This document shows, piece by piece, positions 33,668-44,083 of a stretch of 64,000 bases of DNA; positions within the stretch are counted from its first letter, which is position 1, and the number at the start of each line of letters is the position of its first letter. Where the stretch lies: contig QXCR01000020.1 of NCBI GenBank assembly GCA_004380135.1, forward strand, positions 124,001-188,000, read 5' to 3'. The notes beneath the pieces are model-generated. The model saw only the letters and a list, made by a program, of their open reading frames with translations, made no database searches and had not been told where the DNA came from. The position numbers were made by a program, and so were the translations under genes. The DNA is from Stemphylium vesicarium. Lineage: Eukaryota; Ascomycota; Dothideomycetes; Pleosporales; Pleosporaceae.

Positions 33668-36600
33668 TCAATCATCCCATTCCCGCCATACGCCAATTTC
33701 ACATGCTTTGGGCGTGTCGGTGTAAATCTCCACGTCGTACCACTCTTCCACCGGTCCTCCAGGCCCCGACAATCTGTCCAGAACAAGCCAAATATCGCCC
33801 TGGCTGCTGAGCTTCGGATCAATGTTGACGCTTTCGGACCGAACTGTGGCAGAATCGGCATACTCTCCTTGTTCGCTAGCGACGATGAATTTGCGCTCTG
33901 GGCCCCGGCCGAGTTCGACGCTGAGCCGCAGCGGGCTGCGCGCTAGCTTCCCCAGATCCATTGCGCGTGGACTTGTCGCTTTCGAGAAGCGGGCGATGAT
34001 GGTGTATGAAGCCAAGCGATATGGTTGCAGTGGCGCAGCCACTTTGTGCACATGCGCACCAAAGCATGCAGGAGCAAGCTTCATTGAGAGCAGTCCAGCA
34101 CCATCGCGCGGAATTTGCTTTAAATCAACCTCGCAGCTACTGTCAACTCGCAATGTGTAGTCTCCGGTTAATCCGGCTTCGAAAAGCGAGCAAATAACTG
34201 TGTAGCAGCCAGGTTGGAGGTCTTTGATCTCTGCCAGCACACATCCACTGCGGTGGTTGCCAGAGTCTGCAAGCACGTCGCGACTCTGCAAACGATACAG
34301 CCTCTTCCCGTGTCCAAGAGTAAGTTTGACGTGTAAAGGATGCTCGTGATTAGTACTTGTCAGCAGTATCGCTAGCGATCCATGCTGACGGACGTTGAGC
34401 GAGTACTGAGGATTGTCAAAGTACTTGGGCGAGTCTGTCCCACCACCAGCCGTTTGTCTCGTCCAAGCGCCCTCTTCCATCTTCTGCAGTGGAAATCGCG
34501 GGGACGCTGGTTCGAGCGTGATTGCTGTGTTGGCGAATGCCGACAAGGAGAACGTGTACGTTGACGGAGGCAGGTCATCCTGATCGATCACCACGCTGTA
34601 GGCTGAGTTGGCATCCATGTCACCGCGGAGAAGGCATTGTGGTGTCGTTACATAGGCGCTCGACTCTAGATAGTTATCCTTCATGTAGAGTCGCTCGCCG
34701 TGGCCATCGCAGATGTATATGCTCATGTACCCTTTGGGGGCGTCTCCGTTGGTGCTGACTTGAGAATCGCGGCGAATGCTTCCGTCGTTGAATGCATCAG
34801 ACTCTTCCTTCGTAGTTGCTTGCGCGTCTCGGAAATGGCGACTCAGGAGGAGCCATACGGGTCCGGCCCCCTTGGAAGTCAAGGCAAATTGGGGATGTTT
34901 GACAATGCAGCCACCTGGAGATGGGGTATTGACATCCCATTCGAAATGGATGTCTTGTCGATATTGGAACAATCCGGGATTCCAGTTTAGATACAGACTC
35001 TCAAAGTGCTGTATGACTTGCTCAAGTCCTATCCAGAAAGTAGTCGGATGCGGGCGATCTTGTGTCGGGACACTATCCCTGTGATAGCTTTCAAGGCTGT
35101 TTTTGGACTCGTCGCTCGATGTAGAAGCCTCCATAGCAGCCACAGCCGACGGGCGAGGCCCGCGCCAGCCCTTTCCTTCCACCCACGGGTTCTTGATGAG
35201 TAAAAGGCGATCATGATCGGTCTCCCTCATATCTAGCACGACATAGCTGTGTTGACCCTCTAGGCCGAGCTCTCGCTCTTGTCTGGTCGACATCTTACCA
35301 GTCCCCGCAGTAACGAGAACATCACCGTACATGAACGCGTTGTAGATGCGCTTCCATAACTGGTCTGGAACCGTGTCGGCTCTGAAAAGTATCAGCATGT
35401 TTGAGGTTCATCGTGAGAATGCTGATAGCTTACTCCTGCAAGAATGCTTGTTCTGGTATCCAGCCGGTCATTGCCCATAAATCGCCGCATGAATTACTAC
35501 CAGGGAAGTCGTAGCCGCCGCGGACTTTCAGGTAGGCTTTCTCGAGCAGCGCTGGCCAGAGCAAAGCAGGGTTACGGCGGTCGATGACGTGAAGTAGTCG
35601 GTGAGTATTTGAGACCGGCAGTCTGTCATCAATGATAACCTTTCTCCAACAGCCATTGAAATTGAGTCGTACAATGTACTTGCCGTTTGACGAAGGCACT
35701 GGCTTACCAAGCTGCTTATCATATGGATACAGCTTGTTTGTGAGCATCTACCGTAGTCAGTATTGAAGCTCCTCGTGGTGCAAAAGACGGACCTGGTCGT
35801 GGCCCCGCTCAGCGCGAGCAATAGCAGCGCATAGACTCGTGACCACAGAACAGTCCGATGCGGCATCTTGTACGAGGTCAAGAGGCCTCGTACTAGACAT
35901 CAAGGGACCAATCCCTGTTCTGTCAGGAAACTGTGAAGGAGGTGGCACGGCTTCTTTGGCCGGCAACCAGCCCTGGAAGAATTGCTGTTGATATGTAGAC
36001 AGACTCAAATCGCGTCCCTCGCTATGATTGTCAGAATAGAATATTGCTTTTCACGACATGCATTACTCACGTGTAGTGGTCTACGCCATCTCGTGGAAGA
36101 AACTCATCCGCGGATGGATTCTTGTCCCAAGGCGGGAACTTGAAACCATTGACAGTGGATGCTTTGAGCAAGATGATACTCTCCCTCGCAGGCAGTTTTC
36201 TAGTCGATACCGGCTCTCTTAGCCTATGTATCTGCGAGTGAGGTACAGTCGCTGGCGAAAGAGCCAGTTTACCAATCTTAGACAAAGTTGGCTGAGACAG
36301 TGGGCTAGAGGAGAAGGGTTGTGATGAAGACGTCACACCTCGATCAGATACATCTTCGGCGTGGGACGCGTTTCCAGTTTTTGTGTTCGGACTATCTTCG
36401 TGCGATGGATCAGTAATTGCGCTTGTTTTGTTGACTGATGGTACATCATCCGAGAGATCAACAAGCAGTATCGACGACTTGTGGACAGCTTCCTTGATCG
36501 AAGAATGTATCGAACAGGTACCTGCGCGCCGAACGAATCTGGAGACTGAAGAAGAAGAGGATTTACCTGGCGTAGCGTGAACGTAGTCATTGGGCGCTAA

Positions 36601-37062
36601 TGCCGAAGAGGGACTATAACGGGACGAACTCGATTGCGTGGTGGCATCTTCGAAAGCCCTCGATGGATCAGCAGTCACAGCGACCTGCGCCGCCCACTGA
36701 CCAATCTGCTCATTCCTCGAGTCTGCGGGTTGTGGTTTGACCGCAGGTGTCCATTTCTCGGTTTTCTTGATGCGATCGGCAATGTTCATAATCTCAGCGC
36801 ACTGGGCTTTGATTTTTTTCTTCTCATCAGAACTCGACGACAACTTGAGCGCTTTCAGCAGATTATCTGCTGCGCTGATAGCCAAGGTGAGAGCCTCATC
36901 TTTGGTAGTCGCCGTATTCAGTTGAGAGTGGCAATTCTGAGGCTCTGATTAGTAGGTTGCACGATCCCATATTTATCCTTGTGGTAAAGACAAATTAGCT
37001 GTGATATGACATACGCTTGCAGCGGCTTTGAAAGCCTCAAGCTGAGTAGCCCGATCCGACAT
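33668..37062 (-). CDS. palB: Calpain-like cysteine protease PalB/Rim13 (pH signalling)
   Basis: Five exons: 37062-37015, 36942-36071, 36021-35793, 35747-35434 and 35381-33668, with introns of 72, 49, 45, 52 bp; 1058 residues. An MIT-like helical region lies at about 10-75. A Ser/Pro-rich linker follows. The calpain core has DAASDCSVVTSLCAAIARAE (catalytic Cys), FNGCWRKVIIDDRLPV, AYLKVRGGYDFPGSNSCGDL, GLEGQHSYVVLD (His) and LLLIKNPW (Asn). The C-terminal half contains beta-rich calpain-C2-like/PBH domains ending CEIGVWREWDD. In fungi PalB cleaves the PacC/Rim101 factor at alkaline pH. The linker makes it longer than Aspergillus PalB. The third intron uses a GTCCGT donor; the exon-1 acceptor could also be two bases upstream. 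Confidence 0.9.
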
Positions 37063-37359
37063 GGTGAAAGACACGAAACAAAGCAAGAGTAAAGAAGTCC
37101 GACCAAGACGGCATGCAAGTAGCGAAACTACTTATGATGGGCCATAATGATGGGGTTACGGGGGATTTGGGGTTAGTGTGGGGCTAGATGTGGTGATGGT
37201 GTCCTGGTGTTGTGGCTTGGGGGCGCTGCAAGTTTTAGCGCGACGCACGTTCCTGCCAAAAACGTGTGTCGCGACTGCCATTTGGACCAAAATAACTGCG
37301 CGTCTATGGCAGGGAAGCGAAGCGAAACTTTCCTCATCCACCTGCGAAGTATGCCGAGT

Positions 37360-37494
37360 CTATTGCGGCATCTCTCCGCGTAACTCTGGCGTGCGAAAAG
37401 GCAGGGTAAAGGGAGGCTCACGGGCCTGCGGTGTGTCGTCATATGTCCGAGCCTGAACCTCGGCCTCTGGAACCTCGGGAGAGAGGTCAGCCAT
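37360..37494 (-). CDS. Possible short gene or first exon, 44 codons
   Basis: ATG at 37494 to TAG at 37360 gives 44 residues starting MADLSPEVPEAEVQARTYDD and including FTLPFRTPELRGEMPQ. Amino acid use (acidic, Pro-rich, no rare runs) looks like real protein more than chance. The frame lies in the 660-bp gap between the PalB start and the carrier gene start. It might be a complete micro-protein or a first exon; I could not find a convincing downstream exon. I do not recognise it. Confidence 0.3.
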   Translation of the reverse strand: MADLSPEVPEAEVQARTYDDTPQAREPPFTLPFRTPELRGEMPQ

Positions 37495-37719
37495 GCATGC
37501 GACAGCGCTATCGCGTTGCGGAGCATCATGAAGGTCCCCTGCCCGCTTTTTCTAACCTCCGATGCTGGTATCTTGAGTCTTTAGCCCGTCATCCTACCAT
37601 GAGATAGTACAAACTATTCTTTTTCAATACCCCAGACTACCCCATCGCTGGCTGCGTCCCTTTTGTCGTCGCAATAGCCCAAGTCCATACCCTAGCAATC
37701 ACCACCCGCGACTACTGCT

Positions 37720-38849
37720 ATGGCTGGGCAGTCCAAGGTAGAGACTCTACCGCCATGGGGTAATGCCGTTGCCGGCGCCGCTGGTGCCGTTATCGCAAAC
37801 ACTCTTGTCTACCCGTTAGACTTGTACGTATCACCACTGACGTTGCCGTCACGTTCTCTCGACGGCCATGTTAACGCAACCTCAGGATCAAGACGCGGTT
37901 ACAGGTCCAAGTCAAGCGCTCGCCAAACTCCAACGACGCCAATCCCGCCGATGATGAACACTACGAGGGCGCGATCGACGCGCTGCAAAAGGTATTCGCA
38001 CAGGAGGGTCTATCTGGTCTCTACGCAGGCATAGGAGGCTCGCTGCTCGGCGTCGCCTCCACCAACTTTGCCTACTTTTACTGGTATACCGTTGTCCGGA
38101 GTCTGTACATGGCGAACCGCACACTGCAAGCGTCGCCGGGCACGGCAGTCGAACTCTCCCTTGGAGCCGCAGCGGGCGCGCTCGCCCAGCTGTTCACCAT
38201 CCCTGTCGCGGTGGTGACGACGAGGCAGCAGACAATGAGCAAGGCAGAGCGAAAGGGCATGGTTGCTACCGCCATGGATGTGATCAATGGTGAAGACGGC
38301 TGGTCAGGTCTATGGCGCGGATTGAGGGCGAGTTTGGTATTGGTTGTTAACCCCTCTATTACATACGGCGCCTATCAGCGACTACGCGAGTTGCTGTATC
38401 CCGGAAAGAAGACTCTGAAGCCCATGGAGGCCTTCCGTAAGTCCAATACATCATCTCGAGAAACAGTAACACAACTAACAACCACAGTCCTCGGCGCCCT
38501 TTCCAAGACCCTCGCAACATTCGCAACCCAACCCCTCATCGTCGCCAAAGTCGGCCTCCAGTCAAAACCACCACCAGCCAGGAACGGCAAGCCCTTCAAG
38601 TCCTTCACAGAAGTCATGCAATATATCATCCAGCACGAAGGCCCCATGGCCCTGTTCAAGGGCATCGGTCCCCAGATCCTCAAGGGTCTGCTCGTCCAGG
38701 GCTTCCTCATGATGACCAAGGAGCGCATCGAACTCTCTTTCATCCTTCTCTTCCGCTACTTCCGCCAGGTGCGCGCCGAGAAGTTGCAGAAACTTGCAAA
38801 CCTTGCTGCGGAGAAGGCGGGTAAAGCAGCACCCGTCTTGGCCAAATAA
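37720..38849 (+). CDS. Peroxisomal adenine nucleotide carrier (Pmp47/Ant1 type, SLC25)
   Basis: Three exons, 37720-37823, 37886-38436 and 38488-38849, with introns of 62 and 51 bp; 338 residues. The first carrier motif is completed across intron 1 as PLDLIKTRLQ. Further features are GLSGLYAGIGGSLLGVASTN, PVAVVTTRQQTMSK, GLWRGLRASLVLVVNPSITY, and MALFKGIGPQILKGLLVQGF with MTKERIE. The third motif has ATQPLIVAKVGLQ. This matches Pmp47/Ant1 carriers, which bring ATP into peroxisomes to activate fatty acids for beta-oxidation. Intron 2 is a multiple of three, so an unspliced reading would wrongly insert 17 residues. Confidence 0.92.
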
Positions 38850-39153
38850 AATGTCAAAGGCATATCTATACATTCATCTTAGGTGTATATACCCTGCGCT
38901 GGACTCTTTTGGCGGATAGGATAGAGCGTGGCTTTGCATTGGGCGTTTTTTTAGTATTCACTGCAGCTATACATATGTTTTTCACAAGATACGCATTATT
39001 GATTCAATGTTTCAGCAATCACATTTCTCTTCCGTTGTGTGATAACTCGGTGTGTTTACACCCACCCACCGCCAACATACGCACAGTGCCGCGGCTGTGA
39101 AGAAAGCTTTGTGCACTAGACGTCACTTTTCCACTAACAAAAAGCGCTTGTTT

Positions 39154-39171
39154 AGTACCTAGCTAGGTACT
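39154..39171. repeat. Perfect 18-bp palindrome
   Basis: The sequence AGTACCTAGCTAGGTACT equals its own reverse complement. It lies 100 bp upstream of the small Cys-rich gene and about 300 bp after the carrier gene stop. It could be a dimeric transcription-factor site; related TAGGTACC words occur elsewhere in the window. Confidence 0.9.
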
Positions 39172-39273
39172 CGTGACTCCCATTGCCCTAAGGTTTCTCG
39201 CTATTTCCCAACTATAGTTTTATCGAACCTCTAGGAATCTCAACCCCATCTCCTGAATATCAACCTTGAAACC

Positions 39274-39555
39274 ATGTGCTACCTCCGCCTCACTAAATAC
39301 ACATGCACTCACATCTGCCCTATCCACCCGCCACGCTACAAGCGTCCCACCCAGGCTGAAGACGCGGGGCAAGCTGATCCATACACTGAGTGGCCAACAC
39401 ACAAGGACGCGGCATGTGAAGCGTGTCAGGACGCTAGTCGCAGGGGAGTAAGGTGCCCGGAACCTTTGGAGAAGATGAAAGTGATATACAGGGAGGGTGG
39501 AGGGGAGTGCGATAAGTGTAGGGAGAAGAAAGCGGCGGAGGAGGGGGAGGCGTGA
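39274..39555 (+). CDS. Small Cys-rich protein, MC...CxH type, 93 aa
   Basis: Single exon, 93 residues, beginning MCYLRLTKYTCTHICP, with eight Cys including CEACQ and a GGGECDKC pair near the end. No signal peptide is seen, so it is likely intracellular. The layout (Met-Cys start, C-x-H, later C-x2-C pairs) suggests a small zinc-binding protein. A protein at 55571-55804 has the same MC start, C-x-H and GGEC-x2-C elements. I know of many uncharacterised fungal proteins of this look but no function. Confidence 0.7.
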   Translation: MCYLRLTKYTCTHICPIHPPRYKRPTQAEDAGQADPYTEWPTHKDAACEACQDASRRGVRCPEPLEKMKVIYREGGGECDKCREKKAAEEGEA

Positions 39556-39719
39556 GGTGGAAGGCTGTGAAATGATGGGGGGTTTGTGGAGGATAGACTT
39601 TAGCATTTAGCTGATGATTGTGGTTGTAAAGTCCGAGTCTGCTATGAAATTGCATTGCTACCAGAAAGCTCGTGCTGTCTTTTGATGGCTTCTCGAAGTA
39701 ACCTCTCGTAGTCGATATA

Positions 39720-41226
39720 CTACTGCCGCCACGGCCTATAACTTTCTTCCCATAGACCTAGGTCAATCGCTTCCTGACTGATTGCTTTGTACCGGTCGTA
39801 CTCTCTCTTCTGCTCCACGTTAGCAACATACAACCCCCATAAGCATTCCCTTACCTTATCCTTGAAGACCTGGTTATGTGCATGCCAGTAATCAGGGGGA
39901 TTCCAGCGTTCATCGTGATAGGCGGCTTGCCTAGCAAATGGAAATAGTTGAACGAAGCCTTCTGGGTCGTGCAATAGCCGAGAAACTCCGAAGGTCTTCT
40001 CTTTCACAGAGCTATTGAGACATTCTTGCTGATCATTGCGCGGGACAAGCGACTTCGCCCGAACGGATCCATCACTCAAACGTACGGGCACCCATTCTTT
40101 GTGCTCGCCTGTGCGCACTAGAGACAGCCAGCGCAGTGTATCACAGTGCGTGAAGTACGTCGTAGCGACAAAAATTCGTTCTTCATCAAGGTTGTGTTCC
40201 CACTGCATCTCTCCAATGACCCTACCATATCCCGAGCAGTCATCGGAGAATTCTTCTTCCACGTCCTCGTCAGTAATCTGTTGGATGGCGGTAATTGCAA
40301 GATCGCTCAAGCCTTGGAACAGACCCAAAGCATCAGCGAAGCCCTACGAAGGAGTTAGTTTAAGTACGTCTTGTAACTCCGGCCTACTGGTGTACTTACA
40401 CTCAGGTATTTGTGGCCAAGTCGTCCTCTTAGAGCTAGGCTTCCGATCTTCGGAAAGAATTTGCGTAATCGATGGAGGTCGTCCTTGCGCCAGATGTCGC
40501 TACAAAATTCCAAGTGTTTGAGCCAATTTAGCTTACTGGCAGCATGTATGAGATCATCATGCTTGAGATTGCATCCTAAGCCCAAAATTTGGATGTTGGG
40601 ACAGGCTTCGACTAAGAAAGCCCAGCTGCCGTGAGACAAAATTCGAAGATGAGTGATCGTACTGAGAAGAACTCTTTAGCGCTGAAAGATTGTTGGAAGG
40701 CCAGAAATGTCCATTTCTTTTCGGTGCGTGATGGAGAGCGCGGTGAGAGCCTCCATCTTGGGCAGTGTCCTTGCCAGTCGGGTTCGGCAGAATGTGGTCT
40801 TTCCCGCGGAAGTCGTAACGATATCGCAGGCTCTAGTAGATCATATGATCAACAACAAGCTCGATTTGTCGAGTTTCCATCCTAATGCACTTACTTGATG
40901 GCACTTATCACGCTAGGAAAGGACGGAAGAAGTGGATTGCCTTCGATATCCCTCAGCCGGTGGTTAAGTCCTCCCATGGAATATGCGTAGCGGAATACTT
41001 TCTCGAAAAGCTGAGGAACAAAGACTGCTCGCATTCGTTTACTTACTAGCGAGAGACAGAACAGCGTGCTTCCCTCCTCGCGGAAGTCGAAGCTTGTCTT
41101 TGGATTGCTGTAGTTGTGTTGGGTAACTTCCATCGCGCAAACGAAGTCAACTATTACATACAGAACGTCGTTATTAAGGCTTTGAATGGTGATTTGCTGA
41201 TCTGGAACTGCCTTGGGGTAGCGCAT
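39720..41226 (-). pseudogene. F-box/leucine-rich-like protein broken by one in-frame TAA
   Basis: Exons 41226-40895, 40832-40400 and 40343-39720, with introns of 62 and 56 bp, give one frame of 462 codons apart from a TAA at 40678-40676 (codon 163). The N-terminus is F-box-like (LNNDVLYVIVDFV and LFCLSLVSKRMRAVFVPQLF). The middle has LRR-like text on both sides of the stop (RTLPKMEALTALSITHRKEM; ITHLRILSHGSWAFLVEACP). Exon 3 reads well to WEESYRPWRQ. No splice-site pair removes the TAA without losing good coding sequence. It is therefore a recent pseudogene, a strain-specific null, or a base-call error. Ordinary F-box proteins of this kind would be SCF substrate adaptors. Confidence 0.7.
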
Positions 41227-42052
41227 GCCTGGTAGCGGATTGCGATACGGTTTGGGTGATGTGGGAGCATGGGGTGACTTCCACTACGTAAAGCCGCATG
41301 ATTGGAGTCCTGGAGTAAGTACAATGGATTGCGGCAACGTTTGATCTGGTATGCCGTCGAGATATTTCAGAGTTCGTTGATACCTCTGCAAATCTGAGTC
41401 AAGTAGAGCTGCTGCGTGCTGCGCAGGTGAGTTGGTCGTGGTTAGTGCTTGTGATCAACATAAAAGAGAGCAGTCTCATATTGCTCGGTTGAACTCAGTG
41501 ATGACGCTGTCGGAAGCTGACAGCGAATCCTCATAAGGTGATGTGAGACAAGAAGTGGTGGAGGAAGGCAAGAGCGTGTACTCAGGTAGCTGCGCGCCTC
41601 TAGCGCGTCAGACTAGTCCTCATCCAGCGAAATACACCTTCCCGTTCAACCTTCTTTGCTTCCTAATCATGACTCCAGTGCGGCAGCAGACAAACATTAC
41701 GATTCCCCCAGAGAAAAATAAGACCTCGTAGTAATATTCTGGAGGTGATTGGGCGCAAACGTGTCTCGCATGCAAATGCTCGACAAACGACGAGAATTAG
41801 AAGCATTCCTTTCCCACGGCGAAAGTCCATCGCCTATCTCCGGACCATATCCAGCAAACTACCAAATTAAGATCATAACACGTACAAGCGACGCAAGTTC
41901 GCGCTATTCTCGATGAGATTTTGCTGATGAACCAATGTGACGTCATAGACACATTTACAAAGACATCTAACTCAACGTAGCCACCGTTCACACTTCCAGT
42001 AAGCATAAGAGACCAAATCAACAACTCCACCACCCAGAAGCCCATACACAAG
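41227..42052. promoter_or_regulatory. Divergent intergenic region
   Basis: About 830 bp between the broken F-box gene and the MBL-fold hydrolase. The last 100 bp before the hydrolase ATG are C/A-rich without G, typical of fungal 5' leaders. No gene seen. Confidence 0.45.
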
Positions 42053-43162
42053 ATGGCAGAAACAACCCTCAATCCAACCTGGCACCCCATACCCTCTTCA
42101 TCCGCAACATGCAAAGTCCACCTCATCCAAGCCGGCGGCATCCACATCCCCTACGATCTAGTCCTCCTCCCAGGCCCCGACCAACCCCAAGAACCCGCCT
42201 CCCCCAACCCATCAAACGAGAACCGAAAAAGATACTACGCCCCGGACTACGTGTTTCTAATCGAGCACACAGCAAGCGGCTCAAAGTACATCTTCGACCT
42301 AGGCATACGCCCTGATCTCGAAAACCTGCCCCCCGTGATCCGAGACGGCGCTCTGCCTACCTTCCCCTGCTCGCCCAAGTCCCCCGCGGAGATTCTTAGA
42401 AAACATGCTTCGCCCGAGCAGCAGCCTGAAAAGGTCAAAGCAGTCATCTTCTCACACATGCATTTTGACCACTTGGGTGATGGGGCCAAGGCCGGGTTTG
42501 AAAACGCCGAGTTGTGGGTTGGTCCTACGTGTTGTACGTATGCGCGGCCGGGGTATCCGGTTGATGAGAAGGCGCCGACGCTGAGCGACACGCTGCCGGT
42601 GGATGGGAGTAGGAAGATTGTGGAGAGCTATATACCTGATGATGTTTTAAAAAAGGCGGGGGACAAGAGAGCGGGGCAAGTTATGGAAGGTATGGTGAAG
42701 GGAAAGTATGTTGCTGTTGATTTGAAGAAGCCTGAGTGGATGGCTCTCGGTGCTTTTGAGCGCGCATACGATGTTTTTGGCGATGGGTCTGCGTATATCG
42801 TTGATGCGCCAGGTCATTCGGCGGGGCATCAGATGATGCTTGTAAGGACTACTTCGAGTTCCAAGGAGAAGGAAGGCTCGTTTGTGCTACTGGCTGGTGA
42901 CTGCTTTCATCATGCGGATATCCTCAAAGAGCCTAGACGGACTGCTCGGCCACCCTACGCAAAGTCTGGTATGCATGTCGATCCCGAGCAGGCGGTGAAT
43001 ACCATGCTCCGCACCAGGGAATTTGCGCGAAGAGACAACGTATGGGTCATTGGAGCACATGACGCAAGTGTAGGCGAGGGCATCAAACCAGGCGCCAAAG
43101 AGCTCGAGGGACTAACCGACATCAACGCGTGGTTGGAAAAAGCGTGGAAGAAAGCACTCTAA
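42053..43162 (+). CDS. Metallo-beta-lactamase-fold hydrolase (lactonase-like)
   Basis: Single exon, 369 residues. The HxHxDH zinc motif is HMHFDHLGDG at about 135. A later APGHSAGHQMM at about 260 and LAGDCFHHADI at about 285 provide the third His and the bridging Asp. WVIGAHDAS near the C-terminus gives the last His. The layout is that of N-acyl-homoserine-lactonase-like MBL enzymes, common in fungi and of mostly unknown substrate. No signal peptide. The coding strand is very C-rich for 300 bp, then G-rich from about 42500. Neighbours do not suggest a pathway. Confidence 0.88.
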   Translation: MAETTLNPTWHPIPSSSATCKVHLIQAGGIHIPYDLVLLPGPDQPQEPASPNPSNENRKRYYAPDYVFLIEHTASGSKYIFDLGIRPDLENLPPVIRDGALPTFPCSPKSPAEILRKHASPEQQPEKVKAVIFSHMHFDHLGDGAKAGFENAELWVGPTCCTYARPGYPVDEKAPTLSDTLPVDGSRKIVESYIPDDVLKKAGDKRAGQVMEGMVKGKYVAVDLKKPEWMALGAFERAYDVFGDGSAYIVDAPGHSAGHQMMLVRTTSSSKEKEGSFVLLAGDCFHHADILKEPRRTARPPYAKSGMHVDPEQAVNTMLRTREFARRDNVWVIGAHDASVGEGIKPGAKELEGLTDINAWLEKAWKKAL

Positions 43163-44083
43163 ACGAACCTCATCTTCAATCATTTCTAGAGCCTGAACAA
43201 ACTCGATGCAGACAGACACATAACAAAGTCAATCACTTCTGTCAGTCATCCGCGTGACGACTTCCGTGACCAACTGTAGAAAATGGTATGAAGAGCCCTC
43301 CACCAAACGCCCGACCTCACCTACCCACCCCCCGATCCTACTAAACCCTTAGCTGCCGCGACACGCGAAGCTTGATCACCGCTCCCCCATCCCGACTTCG
43401 CGTCACACCGTCCTCACACTACCCCACACAAGTGGCCGATATCCGAAAGAAGGCAGCTCGCTCAGCACGCAGCACAGTGAGAGGCCACGGCCTCACGGCT
43501 TTGTGACAAGTACAGTTTCGGAGTGTTTGGGGAGGCTTGCATGCATGAACACATGTGGCGTGATGGGACGGGCCGGCTACGTAAGGCATGAAGTGGGTAT
43601 GTTGCCTCGAGTGTGGATAGTAAGAGAAAAAGAAGACAAAGGGAAGAATAGGCTATTTTCTTCTCTTGGCTAGTTTGATTATGATAACTGCGGGAAGGGT
43701 TTCTAGGGCATGTGGATGATTAGGAAGCGAGTATCTGAGATATCATGTGGAAATTTCCTTTCGTGGTGTTGACCTTGGTATTAGGGGTTGTTGGGGGGTT
43801 TCTATGGTATCGTTAAGATTGTCGCAGCCGCTTGCAGCTGCAACGTGATAAAGCAAAGGGAATAAAAGTACGACAGTGACGATAGCAACAGCAACAGCAA
43901 CAGCGACAGTAACAGAAAGGGATGCCGGACGAGCGAATTATATACAATGATAATAATGGGGGGTTGCAGAATTCGCTCCCTATGTTGTTCGAAATGGTAT
44001 ATCTCCCGCTTTCTTCCTACCTTCCAATAACCCATCTCTCTCATTTTCTTCTTCTTTGTAAATCGTAGACAAGAGTGTGTCTC
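43163..44083. other. Convergent intergenic region
   Basis: About 0.9 kb between the MBL gene and NoxB, which converge. It contains a degenerate CAACAG repeat near 43885-43918 and several palindromic GC words. Only short unsupported open frames are present. Confidence 0.5.

Noticed and set aside
34700..35203. Several plus-strand frames over palB
   Set aside because: They are antisense shadows of the calpain coding region and carry no motif.
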